DNA from: an uncultured Maribacter sp.
Lineage (GTDB): Bacteria; Bacteroidota; Bacteroidia; Flavobacteriales; Flavobacteriaceae
NCBI RefSeq assembly: GCF_947500985.1
Contig: NZ_CANMTX010000005.1
Span: 1-64,000 of the forward strand
Direction: 5' to 3'
Length of the DNA: 64,000 nucleotides
Under the pieces are notes generated by a model. That model made no database searches. It saw only the letters and a list, made by a program, of their open reading frames with translations, and had not been told where the DNA came from. This document shows, one piece after another, positions 33,890-41,316 of the stretch (position 1 is the first letter of the stretch; each line of letters starts with the position of its first letter). The position numbers and the translations under genes are program-made.

Positions 33890-34417
33890 ATGAAAAAAGC
33901 ACTTCTAATTGCAATAGTACTTATGGCAACACAAATTACAACTGCCCAAGAATGGACAACGCCCGTTATTGATGGTTACGGGAAAATTAAAGAATTTAAG
34001 GATGTAGCTGTTCAAGCTGACCCTACCAAAGAATATAACCTGTTATTTGATCTTAAAGATGATCGTGAGTTAGATGGCATTAATGTAGGTTATTTCAAAA
34101 TCGCCAGAATGATAAATATGCTAGGCGCCGGTGGTGTTTCTGCAGATAAAGTGAACATCGTTGCAGCTATACATGGTGGCGCAACTTTCACTGCTTTAAA
34201 TGATGCGAAATACCAAGAAAAATATAAAAAGGAAAATCCTGATGCAGCCGTTATAAAATTATTAAAGGACTACGGAGTAGAATTTTATGTTTGCGCACAA
34301 GCAACTGCCGCTAGAGATATTACTGGTGCAGATTTAAACCCGAATACAGAATTAGGGCTATCTGCAATGATGGTACTTGCCAATTATCAAATGGACGGGT
34401 ATACTTTTATGCCATAA
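33890..34417 (+). CDS. Periplasmic DsrE-like protein
   Basis: A 175-residue protein with a signal peptide (cleavage after ITTA-Q near 20). The mature part has the DsrE/DsrF-like fold: YNLLFDL strand near 50, NIVAAIHGGATFTAL near 90 and a final VEFYVCAQATAAR with C135 at the usual active position of sulfur-carrying members. DsrE-type proteins hold persulfide on this cysteine. It is divergent from the TsdA-like gene and shares its operator. A periplasmic sulfur carrier is a plausible role. Confidence 0.82.
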   Translation: MKKALLIAIVLMATQITTAQEWTTPVIDGYGKIKEFKDVAVQADPTKEYNLLFDLKDDRELDGINVGYFKIARMINMLGAGGVSADKVNIVAAIHGGATFTALNDAKYQEKYKKENPDAAVIKLLKDYGVEFYVCAQATAARDITGADLNPNTELGLSAMMVLANYQMDGYTFMP

Positions 34418-34451
34418 ACCGTAACAATTATTCTGAGAAATATCAAATTAT

Positions 34452-34479
34452 AAAAGGGACACATACGTGGTTCCTTTTT
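34452..34479 (+). terminator. Intrinsic terminator after DsrE-like gene
   Basis: AAAAGGGAC pairs with GTTCCTTTT around a CATACGTG centre, and a T run follows. Confidence 0.75.
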
Positions 34480-34627
34480 ACTTGCATACCCATTACACTT
34501 AATAAACAAATTTATATAAAGATTACACTCTAAATTTTTGAAAATATATTCGCTTTCTGATTGCTAATTGATTGAAAAAATCGAGTAGTTGTCATTTGTT
34601 GTTAAAAAAAGTTAAAAATCGCAATAT

Positions 34628-34671
34628 GTAACTCATGTTACCCACGAAATAAACAATATAGATTATCTTTA
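34628..34671 (+). promoter_or_regulatory. GTAAC-type site and promoter of dps
   Basis: GTAAC-TCAT-GTTAC at 34628-34641 (centre 34634.5) and TATCTTTA at 34664-34671, starting 29.5 bp away. Transcription would begin near 34676, leaving a leader of about 48 nt. Confidence 0.75.
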
Positions 34672-34723
34672 TCAAATATTAAATAACTAATAAATTTTAT
34701 CTATTACATACATATTCAAGATC

Positions 34724-35203
34724 ATGGCAAATACAGATTTATCAAACATCGGATTAAACAAAAAAGACTCTAATGATATCGCAAATCATTTAAATGATTT
34801 ACTATCAAATTATCAAATGTTCTATATGAACCTAAGAGGTTTTCATTGGAATATTAAAGGGAGAAAGTTTTTTGAACTTCATTTAAAATTTGAAGAGTTA
34901 TATAATGATGCTTTAATAAAAGTTGATGAAATTGCTGAACGAGTTCTTACCTTGAGCAATACCCCTATTCATACTTTCGCCAAATATATTGAGCATTCAG
35001 AAATTAAACCAAGTGAAAATGTAGTAGATGGCGATAAGGCTATTGATAACATCTTAGCTAGCTTATCTATTTTACTAAAAAAAGAAAGAGCTACCCTTAA
35101 AATTGCTGCTGAGGCAGAAGATGAAGGTACAGTATCATTAATGAGTGATTATATTACACAGCAAGAAAAATTAGTTTGGATGCTTTCTGCATATAAAGAC
35201 TAA
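34724..35203 (+). CDS. dps: Dps family ferritin-like protein
   Basis: A 159-residue cytosolic protein with the Dps four-helix bundle. The ferroxidase segment FHWNIKGRKFFELHLKFEELYNDA (first part near 40) and IDEIAERVLTLSNTP near 72 supply the His, Asp and Glu ligands shared between subunits. Dps dodecamers oxidise Fe(II) with hydrogen peroxide and store iron, protecting DNA. Placement under the GTAAC-type operator suggests it is induced together with the sulfur and cytochrome bd genes. Confidence 0.93.
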   Translation: MANTDLSNIGLNKKDSNDIANHLNDLLSNYQMFYMNLRGFHWNIKGRKFFELHLKFEELYNDALIKVDEIAERVLTLSNTPIHTFAKYIEHSEIKPSENVVDGDKAIDNILASLSILLKKERATLKIAAEAEDEGTVSLMSDYITQQEKLVWMLSAYKD

Positions 35204-35223
35204 GTCAATTATTTATAATTCTG

Positions 35224-35263
35224 AATCCCTAGAATTTGTTCATACAATTTCTAGGGATTTTTC
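35224..35263 (+). terminator. Intrinsic terminator after dps
   Basis: AATCCCTAGAA pairs with TTTCTAGGGATT, loop about 14 nt, with a following T-rich stretch. Confidence 0.85.
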
Positions 35264-35383
35264 TTTGCTATTATTTTCAAGATACTAATTAAGAATTAAC
35301 TTATAACATATTAAAAAACAGTTCTCAAACTTTAATTCTTTAAGCTCTTTGATTTTGTTTTATTTTGAATTTTCCTCAAATAT

Positions 35384-35426
35384 GTAACATAGGTTACCTT
35401 TAAAAATCAGGTGTTGTTTACTTTTG
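35384..35426 (+). promoter_or_regulatory. GTAAC-type site and promoter of cydAB
   Basis: GTAAC-ATAG-GTTAC at 35384-35397 (centre 35390.5) and TACTTTTG at 35419-35426. The spacing is 28.5 bp, one base shorter than the other sites. Transcription would begin near 35432. Confidence 0.75.
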
Positions 35427-35459
35427 TCATCATACTAGCTATTACAAAATATATAGACT

Positions 35460-36791
35460 ATGGAAGACATGATTTTTTATGATAGACTGCAATTTGCTTT
35501 TACTATCACATTCCATTATATATTTCCACAATTAACAATGGGGCTATCTTTATTGATAGTTTATTTTAAATGGAAATACCTCAGAAATAAGATTGAAAAA
35601 TATAATGATTCGGCTAAATTTTTCATGAAAATTTTTGCCATCAACTTTACTATGGGTGTCGTAACCGGCATACCGATGGAATTTCAATTTGGTACTAACT
35701 GGGCAAAATTCTCTGAACTTACTGGTGGTATTATCGGCCAGACTTTAGCTATGGAAGGTATGTTTTCTTTCTTTCTAGAATCTTCCTTTTTAGCGCTCTT
35801 TATTTTTGGCGAAAAGTTAATGGGGCAAAAACTCCACCTATTAACAGGCTTTCTTGTATTCTTAGGTTCTTGGGCAAGTGGTTGGTTCATTTTAGCGACG
35901 AATGCTTGGATGCAACACCCCGTTGGTTACGAAATATTAGAAAACGGTAAATTCGTTTTAGAAAACTTCTCTGCACTGTTTAGTAACCCGTGGCTCTTAC
36001 CTGCGTTCTTGCATAATCAACTCGCTTCTGTTGTTACTTCTTCGTTTGTTGTAGCAAGTATAGGTGCCTTTTATATCTTAAGAAATAAGCAAGTTGAACA
36101 TGGCAAACTGTTTTTGAAAACGGGAGTCATTTTTGGTTTAGTTTCTAGTATTTTGGTTGCTTTCCCTACGGGAGACTGGAATGCGAAAAATGTTGCTAAA
36201 CACCAACCTGCAGCTTTTGCGGCTATGGAAGGTATTTTTGAAACTGAAGAAGCTGGTGCCGAAATTGTGCTAATCGGGCAACCTAATATGGTTGAAAAAA
36301 AATTGGACAACAAAATTGCCGTACCAAACATTTTAAGCTTTTTAACCTATCAAGATTGGGATAAACAGATTGATGGTATGGATAAATTCGAAAAAGAAGA
36401 ATTACCAGACAACGTTCCTGCCCTATATTATTCTTATCATATTATGGTTGGTTTGGGTACTGTGTTTATGGGTATCATGGCATTGGCTGCCTTTTTATTA
36501 TGGCGTAAAAAATTATACAATATCAAACCACTACTTTGGACAATTATGTTTCTAGTTCCGTTCCCGTATATCGCAAACCTAACAGGTTGGTATACTGCTG
36601 AATTAGGTAGACAACCATATTTGGTTTATGGCTTATTAAGAACTAGCGATGGTATTTCGCCAACCGTTTCATCTGGTAACACCTTGTTTACTTTACTAGG
36701 TTTTGTTGCTTTATATATGCTACTTGGGCTACTATTTTTAGTCTTAGTTGGTAAAACTATTAATGAAGGTCCTAAATCTAAATTACATTAA
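35460..36791 (+). CDS. cydA: Cytochrome bd ubiquinol/menaquinol oxidase subunit I
   Basis: A 443-residue membrane protein with about nine helices. The haem ligand His is in FHYIFPQLTMG near 19-25. The quinol-binding and GRQP region appears as AELGRQPYLVYGLLRT near 382 (Tyr in place of the usual Trp). The length is that of the short-Q-loop type. The enzyme reduces oxygen with electrons from quinol, has high oxygen affinity and in other bacteria resists sulfide and nitric oxide; that fits its place in a sulfur-related regulon. It is 2 bp before cydB. Confidence 0.95.
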   Translation: MEDMIFYDRLQFAFTITFHYIFPQLTMGLSLLIVYFKWKYLRNKIEKYNDSAKFFMKIFAINFTMGVVTGIPMEFQFGTNWAKFSELTGGIIGQTLAMEGMFSFFLESSFLALFIFGEKLMGQKLHLLTGFLVFLGSWASGWFILATNAWMQHPVGYEILENGKFVLENFSALFSNPWLLPAFLHNQLASVVTSSFVVASIGAFYILRNKQVEHGKLFLKTGVIFGLVSSILVAFPTGDWNAKNVAKHQPAAFAAMEGIFETEEAGAEIVLIGQPNMVEKKLDNKIAVPNILSFLTYQDWDKQIDGMDKFEKEELPDNVPALYYSYHIMVGLGTVFMGIMALAAFLLWRKKLYNIKPLLWTIMFLVPFPYIANLTGWYTAELGRQPYLVYGLLRTSDGISPTVSSGNTLFTLLGFVALYMLLGLLFLVLVGKTINEGPKSKLH

Positions 36792-36793
36792 TT

Positions 36794-37867
36794 ATGGAAA
36801 TATTCTGGTACATTTCAATAGCCGTTGTTTTAACTGTATTTTTTATTTTAGATGGTTATGATTTCGGAACGGGAATCATTCATTTATTCTTCGCTAAAAC
36901 TGAAAAAGACAAAGAAGTAATTGCAAAATCTGCCGGTTTATTCTGGGATTCTAATGAGGTTTGGTTAGTCGCTGCCGGTGGTATGCTTTTTATGGCTTTC
37001 CCCACTTTTTACGCTTCTGTTTTTAGCGGATTCTATTTGCCGCTAATACTCGTTTTATGGCTTATAATCTTTAGAGCTATCGGACTAGAATTAAGGAGTC
37101 AGTTTAAATTTCAAATGTGGAAAGATATCTGGGATACATCTTTCGGTGTTTCTAGTTTACTATTAGCCTTATTCTTTGGTATCGCTTTAGGCAACATTGT
37201 AAGAGGCGTTAACCTAGGTGGTTTCGATAATGGAATATCTGTTCACGAAGGGCATTATTTCTTTTTACCATTATGGGATGGTAGTTTTAGCCCTTTATCC
37301 GAGCACCCTGGTGTTATAGATTGGTTTACAATTATTATAGGATTAATAGCTGTGGTTACCTTAGCTATACATGGCGCAAACTGGATTATCTTAAAAACCA
37401 ATTCATCTATAAATACGAAACTTAAAGGAGTCATTTTTAAGCTAAATATTGTTTTAGCTGTTCTTACAGTTTTTTCATTAGTTGTATGGCAAGTAGTGAA
37501 TCCGAATTCATTAGATAACTTTGGTGACAAACCATATTTACTCATATTTCCATTAATTTACTTAAGTGGATTAGTAGGATTGTTTTTTATCAAAAAAATA
37601 AAAAAAGACAGTCACGCATTTGTACTATCATCTTTATTGATTGTTGGTGGTATTACATCATCGTTAGCTTCTTTATTCCCTATAATATTACCTTCTGTAA
37701 ATGATACTCACGAACCGTTGACTATTTATAATACTGCGGCATCAGAATACGGATTGTCTGTGGCCATTTATTGGGGCATTTTAGGGTTTCTCCTTATATT
37801 AATTTACATGATCATTCAAAAGAGATTGATGAAAGGTAAAGTCGACAATATGGATTATGGGCATTAG
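36794..37867 (+). CDS. cydB: Cytochrome bd oxidase subunit II
   Basis: A 357-residue membrane protein with about nine helices. It opens with the typical ILDGYDFGTGIIHLF segment and contains FWDSNEVWLVAAGGMLFMAFP near 50, both family hallmarks. It pairs with CydA in the oxidase. It follows cydA by 2 bp, so translation is probably coupled, and it is followed 15 bp later by a small membrane protein that may be part of the operon. Confidence 0.95.
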   Translation: MEIFWYISIAVVLTVFFILDGYDFGTGIIHLFFAKTEKDKEVIAKSAGLFWDSNEVWLVAAGGMLFMAFPTFYASVFSGFYLPLILVLWLIIFRAIGLELRSQFKFQMWKDIWDTSFGVSSLLLALFFGIALGNIVRGVNLGGFDNGISVHEGHYFFLPLWDGSFSPLSEHPGVIDWFTIIIGLIAVVTLAIHGANWIILKTNSSINTKLKGVIFKLNIVLAVLTVFSLVVWQVVNPNSLDNFGDKPYLLIFPLIYLSGLVGLFFIKKIKKDSHAFVLSSLLIVGGITSSLASLFPIILPSVNDTHEPLTIYNTAASEYGLSVAIYWGILGFLLILIYMIIQKRLMKGKVDNMDYGH

Positions 37868-37882
37868 TATATACAGAACATC

Positions 37883-38182
37883 ATGACAGGTACGCTAATA
37901 TCATTGATCAGCATTCTTATAGGTATAATTGCCGCTAACGTTTTTGGTAATTTTAAAAAGAAGTATTCTTTTGGATTTACCGGCAATACCGTAATTGGTG
38001 TTTTTGGAAGTATCTTATTCATAAAAACCTTTGGTCGCTTAGGCTTTAACCCATGGTCAATCATGAATGATGGTGATTTTGATGGTTTTCGCCTAGCCCT
38101 AAATTTAGTAGTATCTGCTATTGGCGGTGTTTTGGGCCTTTTAATTGCTAAAAAGGTTTATCAGAAATTCAATAAATCTTAA
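37883..38182 (+). CDS. Small GlsB/YeaQ-like membrane protein after cydB
   Basis: A 99-residue protein with three hydrophobic segments (about 5-22, 31-49, 72-90) and glycine-rich helices, similar in look to the YeaQ/YmgE group. No catalytic motif is visible. It starts 15 bp after cydB, so it is probably co-transcribed with cydAB. Function unknown. Confidence 0.6.
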   Translation: MTGTLISLISILIGIIAANVFGNFKKKYSFGFTGNTVIGVFGSILFIKTFGRLGFNPWSIMNDGDFDGFRLALNLVVSAIGGVLGLLIAKKVYQKFNKS

Positions 38183-38231
38183 ACTATAAAACCCATTTAT
38201 TTTAGAACCAACTTTTCTATTTAGGTCAGAT
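38183..38231. other. Convergent gap after cydAB operon
   Basis: Short AT-rich gap between the converging cyd operon and the small minus-strand gene. No clear hairpin. Confidence 0.4.
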
Positions 38232-38351
38232 TTATTCCTTCTCTTCTTTTTTTTTGTTGAGCTTATAAATAAGCCAAATAAAACCTACAACAAAGTGAAG
38301 CAAGATGATACCTGCAATAACATAAATCAGTGTATTTGAACTTCCTCTCAT
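38232..38351 (-). CDS. Small 39-residue membrane protein
   Basis: A short frame on the minus strand: MRGSSNTLIYVIAGIILLHF start, one membrane helix (about 8-29), then a basic-acidic tail ending KKKEEKE. A TAGTTTTG box on the minus strand at 38385-38378 stands about 27 bp upstream and would give a leader of about 20 nt. The clean helix-plus-charged-tail pattern and a promoter argue that it is real. Lying between cydAB and the YeeE genes, it could be a small accessory subunit; this is a guess. Confidence 0.55.
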   Translation of the reverse strand: MRGSSNTLIYVIAGIILLHFVVGFIWLIYKLNKKKEEKE

Positions 38352-38512
38352 TTGTAATCCATCTTAGAAAATACATTCAAAACTAATCATCATATTGAAA
38401 TAGAAATATGATATTAATCAAACTATAGCTATAATTTTCACCTGAAATTATTGATTAAAAAAATGCATAAGTCAACCAATATTGATATGTATTAATTAGA
38501 ACAATAACTTCT

Positions 38513-38556
38513 GTAACATTTGTTACCTACGTTGTTCTTATAATTCCATTACTTTG
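38513..38556 (+). promoter_or_regulatory. GTAAC-type site and promoter of yeeE-like genes
   Basis: GTAAC-ATTT-GTTAC at 38513-38526 (centre 38519.5), with TACTTTG at 38550-38556 whose TTTG end falls in the same register as the other sites. Transcription would begin near 38561. Confidence 0.75.
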
Positions 38557-38574
38557 TTCTCTCAAAAGAATACT

Positions 38575-39135
38575 ATGAATTTACTATACGACCCATGGCC
38601 ATGGTATGTAGCCGGACCTTTAATTGCCCTCACGATGTTTATTCTGCTCTATGCAGGTAAACAATTCGGTATGTCATCTAACCTTAGAACTATGTGTTCT
38701 ATTGGCGGTGCTGGCAAATACTCAGATTTCTTTAAGTTTGATTGGCGAGCGCAACGGTGGAATTTGATTGTTGTGGTTGGTGCCGTAATTGGCGGCTTTA
38801 TCGCTTCTCAATTTATGTCTGATAATACAGTGAAAATTAATCCTGAAGTTGCTCAACAACTTTCTACCGATTACGGAATTGAAAGTGCTGGTGAAGCATA
38901 TTTACCAACTGAACTTTTTGCTTCTGAACATCTTACAGACCCATTTGTATTGGCAATTTTAATTATTGGCGGATTCATGGTGGGCTTTGGTGCTCGTTAT
39001 GCCGGTGGTTGCACCAGTGGTCATGCCATATCTGGACTAAGTAATTTGCAGTTACCTTCTTTAATTGCCGTTATCGGTTTCTTTATTGGCGGCTTAGTTA
39101 TGATTCACCTTTTATTCCCTCTAATATTCAGTTAA
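38575..39135 (+). CDS. YeeE/YedE-family transporter, first half
   Basis: A 186-residue membrane protein from ATG 38575; an in-frame ATG at 38554 lies inside the -7 box and is rejected. Four or five hydrophobic segments are present, with a conserved cysteine-bearing motif RYAGGCTSGHAISGLS near 145. In YeeE, cysteines of this kind pass thiosulfate through the membrane. The protein is about half the size of full YeeE, and the second half is encoded by the next gene 1 bp after the stop. Operator and neighbours support uptake or export of a sulfur compound. Confidence 0.85.
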   Translation: MNLLYDPWPWYVAGPLIALTMFILLYAGKQFGMSSNLRTMCSIGGAGKYSDFFKFDWRAQRWNLIVVVGAVIGGFIASQFMSDNTVKINPEVAQQLSTDYGIESAGEAYLPTELFASEHLTDPFVLAILIIGGFMVGFGARYAGGCTSGHAISGLSNLQLPSLIAVIGFFIGGLVMIHLLFPLIFS

Positions 39136-39136
39136 T

Positions 39137-39550
39137 ATGAAATATATAAGTTATTTAACCATAGGTATATTTTTCGGTATCATCATGTATAAATCTGAAG
39201 CTGCCTCGTGGTTTCGCATTTACGAGATGTTTCAATTTGGATCCTTACATATGTATGGTATCATAGGCTCTGCACTTGCTATCGGTATTATTGGTGTGCA
39301 AATCATCAAAAAATATAAGATCAAGGCGATTGGTGGAAATGAAATGAATTTACACCCTAAAAATAAAAGTGTTGCCCGTTATTTAATTGGTGGTATTATT
39401 TTCGGATTAGGCTGGGCCTTGGCTGGTGCTTGCCCCGGTCCAATGTATGTGCTTGTTGGTGCTGGCTACTACTCTATTCTTGTTGTTATTGGCGGAGCAC
39501 TTTTAGGTACTTTCGTGTACGGATTAGTAAAAAATAAATTACCTCACTAA
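39137..39550 (+). CDS. YeeE/YedE-family transporter, second half
   Basis: A 137-residue membrane protein with the matching cysteine motif LAGACPGPMYVLVG near 98 and four hydrophobic segments. It starts 1 bp after the preceding gene's stop, so both are expressed together and probably form one transporter of two chains. Split YeeE/YedE pairs next to persulfide-dioxygenase genes are a familiar sulfur-metabolism arrangement. Confidence 0.85.
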   Translation: MKYISYLTIGIFFGIIMYKSEAASWFRIYEMFQFGSLHMYGIIGSALAIGIIGVQIIKKYKIKAIGGNEMNLHPKNKSVARYLIGGIIFGLGWALAGACPGPMYVLVGAGYYSILVVIGGALLGTFVYGLVKNKLPH

Positions 39551-39564
39551 ATTAATAAATTGAT

Positions 39565-41316
39565 TTAGCCTTCGGCGGATAGTTTTGGTGAAAGCCACAA
39601 CCACCCTATCCCTAACAGAAATAGGATATAAAATACTAGTAGAGAAATAGGACGGTCCACAACAACCGTTCTATTTTTTTTTGTTCCGTTTCCAAATTTC
39701 TTTTTATTAGCTGCTATGTTCGCAGTACTTCTTAAAGCGCTCCAATCTATATTGTCATAAACAAAGTATGAAAAGCTCGTACTATCATTTTCAACTTGTA
39801 ATGTATTCCACCCTGTTTCCTTCGGATGCACAGTACCTGAATAGTGACTCGGCAGTAACGGCTTTTGAACAAGCGACACCGAAATTCTGTCTTCATTTAT
39901 AACCCCAAATTCGGCTACATTTGTTCGAACCTGAAAATGAAATGGCTCGTCTATTCTTGGGATTTTGGTATTAGATTTCCATGAAACTACCTGCCCTTTC
40001 TTCTTTGCTATCTTATCTAAAAGAGTGGTCCAAATACCATGGTACACTTCACTCTTTCCATTCAACAAAATCTGATAACTATTTAATAGTGTTGTCGTTG
40101 CAATTTTTCCGTTATCCATTTGTCGATACGCAGCAATATTTGATGATCCCCCCAAACGAATTGGTTCTACTAATAATTGTTCATCAAACTGATACGGGTA
40201 CTTTTCTGTTTCAGCAGCGAATTCGGGTAATGGTACTGTACTAATCCTGTCCCGTTTAAATTTAAAATAGGCGTCGCTGCTTCGACTATTAAAAAGGAAA
40301 TCACTTGGCTGAATAAATAGTCCTAAACCACTTTCTGCAATACTCTTCTCAAATCTAGATTTGGCAGATTTACCGAAACTTACATAGGTTTCGGCATCTA
40401 CAATAATGATATCAAACTTTTGCAAAACCGCATCAGTAAATTGATAAACCGGTTGTGTCGGAGTATTGAAATATTCAAACTTATATTTTCCTTTTGTCAA
40501 CTGACTTCTAACAATAACTTCATGTCCAGATTCAGCTAAGAAATTCTTCAGGTATTTTGTCTCAAATGTGGGGAAGGTATTTAAAATCAGAACTCGTAAT
40601 AGTTCTTTCTTTTGAATTTCTATAGGAAGCGGATTCGTTTCTAAGATAACGCCAGCACTATCTTTAACCGCTAATTGATATATATAAACTCCAGCTACTT
40701 TTGGGCGAGTACTCAGGTTAAAATCTGCATTCTTATCTCCAACGAATTGTATAGAATCTAACCCGTTATTTCTTGAATCTTGTAGTACTAAAAATGACTT
40801 TTCTATGGGTTTTGAATAACTACCAGAAACCCTTAATTCATTACCCAATACTAGCTGTTCTGTATAGTTCAATCGCGTAACTCCCGTTGGGGCAGCATTA
40901 GGAATATAGGTTGTGGGAATGCTATCGAACAAATAAAAATCATACGGCTCAACACCATCACCAAGCACAATAACATTCGTGAGGGAATCCAGTTCTTTAC
41001 GAATCGATTTTTTAGGATTATAATCTAATACCTTTATGTCCTTATAATGGTTTAAAAGACTGTCTTTTGCTACTTCATCAAAATTATCGGTCAGCACTAA
41101 TGCTTGACTATCATTAATCTCAACTTCTTTTGTGGGCTCTAGAATTAACATAGCCAGTGCCAAGATTGTTATCAAAGCAACAATAGAATTTACAACAAAC
41201 CGACCTCTTTGTTTCGTTTGCCATTCTTTCCAAACATAAATATTAAAAACTACTAATCCGCCAAGTAAAATGGGGATTATGAGCTCTTTTTGCAAAAATG
41301 AGAAACCATCAATCAT
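39565..41316 (-). CDS. BatA-locus membrane protein of unknown function
   Basis: A 583-residue protein. Two membrane helices lie at the N terminus (about 12-28 and 40-60) and one near the C terminus (about 558-577). Between them is a large periplasmic or cytoplasmic region with a Rossmann-like stretch (LRVLILNTFPTFETKYLKNF near 243) that recalls glutamine-amidotransferase-like domains seen beside BatA proteins. It is the last gene of the locus and overlaps the preceding gene by 8 bp. I cannot assign a reaction. Confidence 0.65.
   Translation of the reverse strand: MIDGFSFLQKELIIPILLGGLVVFNIYVWKEWQTKQRGRFVVNSIVALITILALAMLILEPTKEVEINDSQALVLTDNFDEVAKDSLLNHYKDIKVLDYNPKKSIRKELDSLTNVIVLGDGVEPYDFYLFDSIPTTYIPNAAPTGVTRLNYTEQLVLGNELRVSGSYSKPIEKSFLVLQDSRNNGLDSIQFVGDKNADFNLSTRPKVAGVYIYQLAVKDSAGVILETNPLPIEIQKKELLRVLILNTFPTFETKYLKNFLAESGHEVIVRSQLTKGKYKFEYFNTPTQPVYQFTDAVLQKFDIIIVDAETYVSFGKSAKSRFEKSIAESGLGLFIQPSDFLFNSRSSDAYFKFKRDRISTVPLPEFAAETEKYPYQFDEQLLVEPIRLGGSSNIAAYRQMDNGKIATTTLLNSYQILLNGKSEVYHGIWTTLLDKIAKKKGQVVSWKSNTKIPRIDEPFHFQVRTNVAEFGVINEDRISVSLVQKPLLPSHYSGTVHPKETGWNTLQVENDSTSFSYFVYDNIDWSALRSTANIAANKKKFGNGTKKNRTVVVDRPISLLVFYILFLLGIGWLWLSPKLSAEG

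Noticed and set aside
24635..38526. Classical CRP sites (TGTGA-N6-TCACA)
   Set aside because: The half-sites are 4 bp apart, as in FNR, and the core is GTAAC; only the variant at 25509 has GTGAC, and still with N4 spacing.
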